Below, one piece after another: positions 22,227-29,265 of a DNA stretch of 29,265 nt (within the stretch, counting starts at the first letter, position 1; each line of letters starts with the position of its first letter). Origin of the DNA: Thelonectria olida. Taxonomy: Eukaryota; Ascomycota; Sordariomycetes; Hypocreales; Nectriaceae. Below the pieces are notes generated by a model, which was given only the letters and a program-made list of their open reading frames with translations, did not search any database and was not told the origin of the DNA. A program made the position numbers and the translations under genes. The stretch covers positions 1 through 29,265 of the forward strand of contig JAGPYM010000124.1 in NCBI GenBank assembly GCA_020736575.1, in the 5' to 3' direction.

Positions 22227-22248
22227 CCCCCCCCCCCCCCCCCCCCCC
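22227..22248. repeat. Poly(C) tract of 22 bases
   Basis: Twenty-two consecutive C within a reversed R2 copy, in surroundings that are almost all A and T. At the corresponding place in the forward R2 copies (about 21038 and 21817) the reverse-complement run is five G (GTAGGGGGCTAAAA). The run therefore seems to have expanded from about five in this copy. Confidence 0.95.
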
Positions 22249-23499
22249 ACTTTTCTACCCTCATATTTACTCGCCCATTTAACCCACTTTTTATCTTTAA
22301 ATTTTTCCTTTATAGCCTTTTAAATAACTATTCGGATTATTACTACTACATATAGTAGCTTTTAAAGCTATAGCTTTAAGTTATACCCTTATATTTTATT
22401 AAGAAATAATTAGTTATTTTAATTAAGCCTATTATTTCTTGCCCAATTTAAAAGGCAATGAAATTAGCTAACTTTTCTATTAAAAATTTAAAATTATTTT
22501 CTTATATATTTAGTCTTTTAATTAGAATATAATAGCTTAAAAGGATTAGATTAATTTTTTATATTATTTTAATAGTATATTTATATTAGCTAATATAGGA
22601 TATTAAGGAGTTATAACTATTTAAAATACTTTTTAAGCTCTCTAATTAAATAAATATATTTAAGAAAATTTATATAACCTAATAGATATTAAGCTATTAT
22701 ATTAATATTATTTCTTTAGATTATAGTTTATTTAATTAGTATAAAATTAGCTATATTAGATTATATATTATATAATTAGTTAAATTGTATAAATTAGAGT
22801 TTAAAAGAATAGTATTATTATATTAAAGGCTTAAAATAAGGTTTTTTAAATATAGTTTATTTAATAAGGATTTTTATTTAAAAGCTAATTATAAATTTTA
22901 TAAAAAAGCTTATTATAATAAATATAAGGCTGGGTTTTACTTATATTAACTTTTATTATATACTAATATTAAGCTTATTTTAATAAATAATAATAAATTA
23001 TTATAAAAAAGATTAAAATATTAAAAAGTTTATATTAATTAAATAAATTTATTAATAAATATATTAAAAGTATAATTCTTTTAATTTATTTTAATTATAC
23101 TATTAAAAGCTTTTTAATATATTTTATTTAAAAAAATATATATATTTTTAAAAACCATTTTATAATTAGTAATTTTTATTATTATATAAACCTTTTAATA
23201 TATTTTACTATTTTATTTTATTTTTATTAGTTTAAATACTTTTAAATTTATTTTAACTTTTATAAAACTTTTCTTTTTATTTAATCTTTTTAGCCCTTAA
23301 CTTTTTTAACTCTTATATTTATTTAACTTACTTTTTATTTTTTAATTTTCCTTCCCTTTTAAATAACTATTTAAATTATTACTATTATATATAGTAGCTC
23401 CTAAAGCTATAGCTTATAAGAATTTAATTAGATTATTTTACTAAATTGCTTATTATTACTATTAAAATATTTTTCTCTTTCCCTTTTAAAAGGTTATAC

Positions 23500-24690
23500 T
23501 TAGCATCCAGTTCTCCTAGTGAGGCGCGTCTTAGGTGCAACACGCCTTGGCGCTCAGCTGATAATGACGGTTCCAGCCCTATTAAGGAGAGCTTTCTCAT
23601 TTGAGACCTCTTTGCGAGTTTTCCGTCTGAAGAGGAATGCTTGAGTCTCTGTTTTCCTGCCACAGAGGTGTCAAGCGCTTGTGCAACAGCTTCAGTATGT
23701 CCACTCGATTATCAGACAGACGCCCTTGTTTAGAGAGGCAAAGGTAAAAATTCTGTATATTATAAATCTATAGTAGAAGCTAAAAACTCCTTCCAGACTC
23801 CGCTATTAGCGTCGAAGACGACAGACTAACTTCTATTAGCGATACGGCCAACTTCACTATATCTGATGTAATACCTAAAGCTGTGCTAAATGGGGGTGAT
23901 CTTTATCGAAGCCACGACCTATTGGCCCCGATATCCGGTAATACTTGCGCTCAAGGGGCTTCAGTACCTGAGCTGAACCACGAAATCCTTGATCAGAGTG
24001 CCGAGAAATTCGGCATCCTTGCATCTGCAGCAACCCAAGCCCGGCTCTCGTGTAAGGAAGGGGACGATCATAGCACCACTAGGCATGAAAGCGCCGCGGG
24101 GATTGATTCAGAAGAGGCCCTCCCACGGTCAGATACCAAGGCCTCCTCAACAAAGCGGTCATTGCTGGATAGTAATGGTCCCGGTGATTTCGGGGAGGGA
24201 ATCCCGAAAGTCCCCGTCCAAAAAAGCGATTGAGATCATCAGACTTAAACATGGACTCCTCACCGCGACTCGAATCCGACCACCTTACTTTGACTTTAAC
24301 TTTTGACGCTAACCGGGCCAGCTGGGGCCCGGTCAAGATCGTCAGAACATATCTTCAGAGGGAAGCGTTCAGAGCAATACGGAAAGTACCGATGGCGCTG
24401 AGATGCTTGCCAGTGACGATAGCGACGATGATAGTAACGACGATATCGACAGCGATAGCGCCGGCACCTGCGAGTTCCGCACGAGAAGCCCTAAAAGCAC
24501 ACGACACAAAAGTACACAACGCTGCAAGTGGACGAAGGAGGAGGAGGAACTTCTCAGGCGACTGAAGAATATCGGCACGTTATGAGACATTCAGACAGCG
24601 CGCAAGTTAGACCGCTCAGAAAACGAGGTGAAGCAACGCTGGTACATCATGTCGCGGACAAACCAAGGATGAGTGGGAGGATTGACCTCA
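23500..24690 (+). pseudogene. Myb/SANT-like DNA-binding protein, decayed
   Basis: Fragments of one low-complexity nuclear-type protein can be followed in shifting frames. At the left: SEARLRCNTPWRSAD and, after a TGA, DLFASFPSEEECLSLCFP. Then an open stretch around 23883-24233 (SVPELNHEILDQSAEKFG). Next an acidic run (DDSDDDSNDDIDSDS, about 24412). Finally a Myb-like helix pair: CKWTKEEEELLRRLK with its Trp at 24529, an in-frame TGA at 24583, and then LDRSENEVKQRWYIMSRT with its Trp at 24639, closed by TGA at about 24669. Spacing of the two Trp-centred helices fits one SANT repeat. Acidic region followed by a single Myb repeat is a common fungal layout. The breaks, plus position beside A+T block 2, argue for a RIP-damaged pseudogene. 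Confidence 0.6.
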
Positions 24691-24769
24691 AGAGGAGGAT
24701 CTACGAAATCCTTGCTAGCGCAGTAGGGGCAACCTGGTTAGTTAGTGAACTGGATGACTCTACATAACA

Positions 24770-25106
24770 GCCCATGTTGGATTTTCGCAGAACACATGCA
24801 ATGTATTAACTGCCCGAGGCCCCTCTCCATCTCTGCCTCCTGCAATCATTTCTCTTAACATCTATTCCTTTTCTTTCTGTGACACGACATACGCTGAACC
24901 TGACTCAGGAGCTAGAGCCGGCCATTATTAACAATAACTACCCTCGATGTTTTTACTATGTCTTTACCAGGTCTTCACAGGCCGTTCACTATAGATAATA
25001 TGAGGCTCCCTAGGTTCCAATTATGTAAGGCCATGCTATTGAGTAATATAGACTTTCTGTTGTACCTCATGTTCCCTCTTCCTTCAGCAGGGTTATTTAA
25101 CAGGCT
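24770..25106. other. Intergenic region, no supported gene
   Basis: Pyrimidine-rich parts at about 24820-24890 look like a fungal promoter. An ATG at 24958 opens a 107-aa frame without recognisable features. A splice-acceptor-like tttaacag precedes the small ORF at 25107. Confidence 0.3.
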
Positions 25107-25316
25107 ATGCTTGCTACGATTGAGAATGAGGAGCATGGCGGCGGAACTATTCTCGAAGTTGGCAAGGACAACACACGGCAGGTGGCGGTGTTCAACGATC
25201 CGGGACCAGACCATAGTCCTGCAAAGGGGTTCATCACGAGCAATGCAGACAAGGGAGATGATATGGTGTGGGACTGGCTGAAGCAGGAGAAAATTTGGGG
25301 GCCGTCAAAGCTGTAG
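25107..25316 (+). CDS. Small ORF, hypothetical (69 aa) or terminal exon
   Basis: ATG at 25107 to TAG at 25314-25316. The composition is protein-like and polar: EEHGGGTILEVGKDN, VFNDPGPDHSP and KGDDMVWDWLKQEKIWGP. It is unlike the random ORFs nearby. A tttaacag acceptor sits directly before it, so it could be the last exon of a gene whose 5' part I cannot find, or a remnant. No family recognised. Confidence 0.4.
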   Translation: MLATIENEEHGGGTILEVGKDNTRQVAVFNDPGPDHSPAKGFITSNADKGDDMVWDWLKQEKIWGPSKL

Positions 25317-25512
25317 AGAATGTGAGAGTGGCGTACGTTTAAGGCTTGGTCTCAAGGATCAATAGATTCAGTACTCCAAAGACGCTCTATACTATTCCAA
25401 GGGCGTGTTGTTGGCATTCTCGAATCCTCGTCGTGGTTATTAAGCGATAATCGTATGAAACAATCGCTTCATATCCAACCCTAGTCAATCTCAAAGATTC
25501 CCCCTATTTAAC

Positions 25513-26911
25513 TCAAGATGGACCCGTTCTCGGATAGGGCTGTTGCGTGTCCATCTCATATGGAAACTGTTGAGGCTGCGTCCCAGCCCAGTCCCTCGAC
25601 TCGAATCTCGTAGGAAGTTCGGACGCAATACTTTCGCGCGCCTCCGCTAATGTGGGAGGCAGTTCTAGGTCTTGATGATTTGTTGTAGGTCGAGGGCTCG
25701 GCGTGCCCGCCACAGACTTTGGCTCTGTAGTCACGCCCGCCACTGGAATAGATTGTGTTATACGTAGTGACTCAACTGAAGCAGGAGCATCCACGACCGA
25801 GCTAACAGTTCCCCTGTCCTTAATGTATGGCGTGTCTGACGGGACTTGAGATGATTCTGGGCGAGACCAGCTTATCTTAGGTCTTGGCAGAGATCTCATC
25901 GTAGTCCGAAAGCCCGATGGCGGTGGTGCTTCGTCGTCGCGTCGATCGGCAAGCTTCTTGCCCATGCGTATGCCGAGCAAGAGCGCGCAGATGATAAGTG
26001 CTACGGCAGCGATTGACCCAATGACGATGCCTGCAATAGCACCACCGCTCAACGAGTCGTCATCACCCTGTGATTCGCTATCCGACACGTTGTCGTTGCC
26101 ATCACTCTTGGTGCTGTTAGTGCTGTCGCCGCTTCCCTCTTCTCCATTTGATGTGTTCGCTGCGGTCGAGGCTACCGTGGGATGGGGTGAATCGGTCGTG
26201 GATGCCGTCTCGCTCTCCTCCGCCGATGTTGTCACGGGTCCGGTTTCGGTGACTGTAGGGCAATAGTTAGAACTATCCCCCAAAGGTCATTTAAGCTTAA
26301 GGCAGGAAGACTAACAGTCTGTGGGAGAGCGAGCGTATATGGTACTGACACCCTTACCCAACCCGAGGGAATCTCGGCAGCTGACGATTAACCAACTGTC
26401 CCCCTGGGTCTCCCATTCGTCCCAAAGCGTTGCCGTCATACAAGAATAGTTTTCCTCGCTAGATGTACGTTTAGTCGTTGCTTGTGCGCGGTTTCGGGGA
26501 GGCGTCGTTACCACCGTTGAGTAAAATCAGAAGTGTGATCCTCAGAGGCCAAGGAGAAAACATTGACAGCGACATTTTGACCCTCACAAGAAATGCCCAT
26601 TTGTAAGTTGGTGTCTCCCGACATGTCGCAGAGAGCATACCGCTCATCTCCAATGGTCATTAATGTGCCCTGCCAGTCCGTGCGAAAATTCGTGGTACTA
26701 CCATCGGCTCTCTGTCCATTACACCAGACGCTTGATACTGTAGATGGCGATCATGAGCCGAAGCCGTTTGTTTCCGATATGGGGGAATGGTAGACCTACC
26801 TGGGGACTCGGTTACGACCACGTAGCCGATTAGACTCTGTGACCAGGCTACATTGACCAGCGATAGGGATAAAGTTATGGCTCGAACGATTGAGAGCGAA
26901 TATTCCTTCAT
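25513..26911 (-). CDS. Type I single-pass membrane protein with Ser/Thr-rich stalk
   Basis: Four exons on the minus strand, 26911-26800, 26737-26512, 26458-26316 and 26252-25513, give 406 aa. The N-terminus is a signal peptide (MKEYSLSIVRAITLSLSLVN, cleavage likely after AWS). An ectodomain of about 140 residues holds paired cysteines (SVWCNGQRAD, YALCDMSGDT, ISCEGQN, NYSCMTATLW, IVSCRDS). Then a Ser/Thr/Asp-rich, probably O-glycosylated stalk (residues about 161-228), a Gly-rich transmembrane helix (about 229-255, GGAIAGIVIGSIAAVALIIC), a basic stop-transfer RMGKK, and a 150-residue Pro/Ser-rich cytoplasmic tail. This layout resembles fungal WSC/Mid2-type surface sensors, but I see no WSC domain pattern, so the resemblance is architectural only. 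The exon 2 end is the least sure: gtaacg is used here, with gtggta three bases earlier as alternative, changing one or two residues. Confidence 0.85.
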
Positions 26912-27800
26912 AGCGCGAGACGTGATCAAAGAGGCACCTTGGAACGGACGGTGAGTGAAGGGCGTAGGTTGGACTACAGCAGGGTGAGATGGGTGAGCCA
27001 GCCACCGTTATATTTTCAACCCCCCGAGGCTCTTCATGTTCCGCTGGCTTGAGCTAAGGGGACTGAGCCAGTATCACGCGACTCGACCCATCTCAGCTGG
27101 GCTTGCTAATGTCGGGGGCGAGATGTTGTGATTGGTTCACGTGCCTTGGCAAGACGTTTAGTTGCGTATCACAGGGCCCGACGTGTGAAGATCCGTCTTG
27201 GAGGGGAGGCAGAATAAGTAAATGAAATGGCGAGGGATGTGAAAACCAAGCCCTCCCTGCCTTTGTGGTGCATTAGCGTACTTTGTTGGGCAAGGGCTGG
27301 GCATCAGGCTGAGGGAGAGGGTAGGCTTGACGTCGGGGCAATGAGGATACGGATCGATTGATATCTGTCTACGATGTCTCTTGAACGCACTGTATGTCCC
27401 CCTTCGGACGTACATAGCAATTGGAAAGTGATTGGGCCTTGTTTCGTTGAGCATACGTTCGCTTTTGCTCATATTGTGTGGCCGTTTTGTGGTGAGCTGC
27501 GGAGGTTTCAGTTGGCGTGAATTGTGGCTTGCACTGCCCTCCGTTTACTCCCCGTACCCATGTCAGATTCTTATCCTGCGTAAGCCATTAGCACATCTTG
27601 CCGTATTCAAAGCTGTAGCTGGGGTAATTAAGAGATAGCAGCCACGCTGGGTTGGTGGGCGATAAGGACAAAGAGAGAGTAGATTTGAGATAAAGATGCT
27701 GAAGGTGAAGTTATCACAACCTTGCTAAATGCGATATGAAAAATAGTTTAGCATTTGATGCTGTTAAATTTCTTATATTGCATGCTTTATAGAGCTGCGA
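26912..27800. promoter_or_regulatory. Upstream region of the membrane-protein gene
   Basis: No supported gene in these 0.9 kb; the ORFs present are short and lack motifs. A GATTGGTTCACGTG element at about 27130-27143 combines an inverted CCAAT box (ATTGG) with a CACGTG E-box-like site, about 220 bp upstream of the start codon. It is a plausible regulatory site, not demonstrated. Confidence 0.4.
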
Positions 27801-29265
27801 GCTGCGGCGGGCTCTTTAAATTATTTGCTATATATAAGTGTTTTTATTATATAGTATAAGTACTTAGTATTAGTTTATTTATAAATTAGGCTATTTAAGT
27901 TTACTTAGTTTGCTTTTAATATAGTAATTAAAAGAAGTTATTTAAATTTAATTTAATAAAAAAGAGTAAGCTAGTAAAAATAAATAGATTTAATAGTATA
28001 AAAAGTTAAAAAGAAAATATTTATTTAATAAAGCTAGTTAAATTAAATTAAAAGGCTAAGTTAATTAAGTTAAAAAAAAGAAAAAGAGTTAAATTAAGTT
28101 AAATAAATTAAAATAAAATAAAAGTATTTAAAAGTATTAAAATTTAAGTTTTAAGTTAAAACTTAAGTAAAATTATAAGAAATAAAATAGTATATTTTTT
28201 TAAATTTATTATAAAAAATAGGGCCTCTTTATTTCTATTTATAATTAAAAGTTAAATTATATAATATTAAATTATATAATAGTTATTTAATTAAATAGTT
28301 AACTTAATTAAAAGTTAAAAGTTTAAAATTTCTATTATATTAAATATGAAATAGTATAAAAAGTTAATATATTAACTTATTATATTATTTTTATAAACTA
28401 TTTTATAAAAATATATTTTATATATTATTATTTATATTAAAAATAATAAAGAAATTAAAAAAGAAAATAAATATATATTATTATTATATTACTTTTAAAT
28501 ATATATGTATTTTTTTATATTTTTTTATATATAAAAATTAATATAATAATACAAAATAAAAAATAAAAATTTAAAAAATAAATAAAAAAGATAAATAAAA
28601 TTAAAATTAAATTTTAATAAAATATTAAATATTAATATATAAATAAAATTGTTAAATTATAAAAAGAATATAAATTAAATATATAAAAATATATATATAT
28701 AATAATAATATATATAAATTAAATTAAATACAAAATAAATTAATTCTTTATAATTAATATTAAATAAAAATTATATAATTTTATTATTATATAATTTAAT
28801 ATATATATATATATTTATAAAAATTTATAAATAATTAAAGATTTACAATTTATATAATATATTAAATTTTAATAAATATTAAATATATATAAAAAATAAT
28901 TTTTAAATAATTTATTTATTTAAAAAATAAACAGATTTATATTAAAATAAAATTTATATAATAATTAAAATATTTATAATTAGTAAATTTTATTATTATA
29001 TTAACTTTTAATATATTTTACTATTTAATTATTTTACTCTATTTTTATTAGTTTAAATACTTTTAAACTTATATTAATATTTTTTAAATTTTTCTTTTTT
29101 ATTTAACTTTTTTAGCTCCTTACCTTTTTAACTCTTATAATTATTTAACTTACTTTTTATTTTTAAATTTTTTTTTTTTTTAAATAACTATTTAAATTAT
29201 TACTATTAAATATAATAGCTTTTAAAACTATAGCTTATAAATATTTAATTAAATTATTTTAATAA
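27800..29265. repeat. A+T-rich block 3, RIP-like, runs off the window
   Basis: Nearly pure A+T to the end of the window, with (AT)n stretches at about 28690 and 28800. The last 290 bp (about 28975-29265) is another reversed copy of repeat R2: TTTTATTATTATATTAACTT, then TTTTACTATTTAATTA, then the TTTAGCTCCTTACC landmark equivalent to the poly(C) position of the copy at 22090. This shows that blocks 2 and 3 share the same element family. Confidence 0.7.

Larger units (their letters stand above)
18840..23490. repeat. A+T-rich block 2, RIP-like nest of degenerate repeats
   Basis: About 4.6 kb of extreme A+T content with no credible ORF. It is assembled from degenerate copies of two recurring segments. 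R1 contains AACCCTAGCCTTATA and TAATAAGCTTTTTAATAG; copies run forward at about 20455, 21140 and (partial) 19265 and 19840, and reversed at about 19375 and 22855. R2 contains TTAAATAGTAAAATATATTA; forward at about 20105-20405, 20860-21075 and 21660-21962, reversed at about 22090-22440 and 23165-23460. Copies differ mainly by C/T and G/A, as expected of RIP acting on a transposon family. What the original element was cannot be read. Confidence 0.75.

Overview
This window is nuclear DNA of a filamentous ascomycete (Pezizomycotina; a Hypocreales-like sordariomycete is my guess, from gene content only). The genes carry short GT-AG introns of about 39-123 nt. Some introns have CTAAC/CTGAC-type branch sites. 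The protein families are typically fungal. Gene-bearing DNA of normal base composition is interrupted by three extremely A+T-rich blocks (about 14,912-15,600, 18,840-23,490 and 27,800 to the end). These blocks have the look of repeats worn down by repeat-induced point mutation (RIP).

Layout, left to right. 1-1,355: a possible His-rich protein ending in a small Ala/Gly-rich conserved-looking domain. 2,814-5,318 (+): a complete six-exon trehalose phosphorylase gene (GT4 family, 711 aa). 6,135-7,334 (+): a complete nitronate monooxygenase gene (FMN enzyme, 369 aa). 7,526-10,146 (-): a ten-exon gene for a long coiled-coil protein I cannot assign, convergent with the previous gene. 10,147-12,051: no supportable gene. 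12,052-12,736 (+): an ORF broken at a G7 tract. 13,402-14,021 (+): a pseudogene with five stop codons in 48 nt. About 14,380-14,870 (+): the decayed fragment of a GMC-type long-chain alcohol oxidase, cut off just before the first A+T block.

Between A+T blocks 1 and 2 lies a gene island of about 3.2 kb. It holds a Zn2Cys6 transcription factor (-) and a divergently transcribed NmrA/isoflavone-reductase-like NAD(P)-binding protein (+). Their shared 574-bp promoter holds five CGGCCG sites, including a 26-bp direct repeat and a 12-13 bp inverted repeat. This arrangement suggests a local regulator with its target. Block 2 (4.6 kb) is built from degenerate copies of the same repeat family in both orientations, which also appears in blocks 1 and 3; one copy carries a run of 22 C.

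To the right of block 2 are a Myb/SANT-like pseudogene (about 23,500-24,690), a doubtful small ORF (25,107-25,316), and a complete four-exon gene on the minus strand (25,513-26,911) for a secreted-then-anchored type I membrane protein with a Ser/Thr-rich stalk. After its upstream region the third A+T block begins.

Exon models were built by hand from splice signals and reading-frame continuity; no homology search was possible. Family names rest on motifs recognised by eye.
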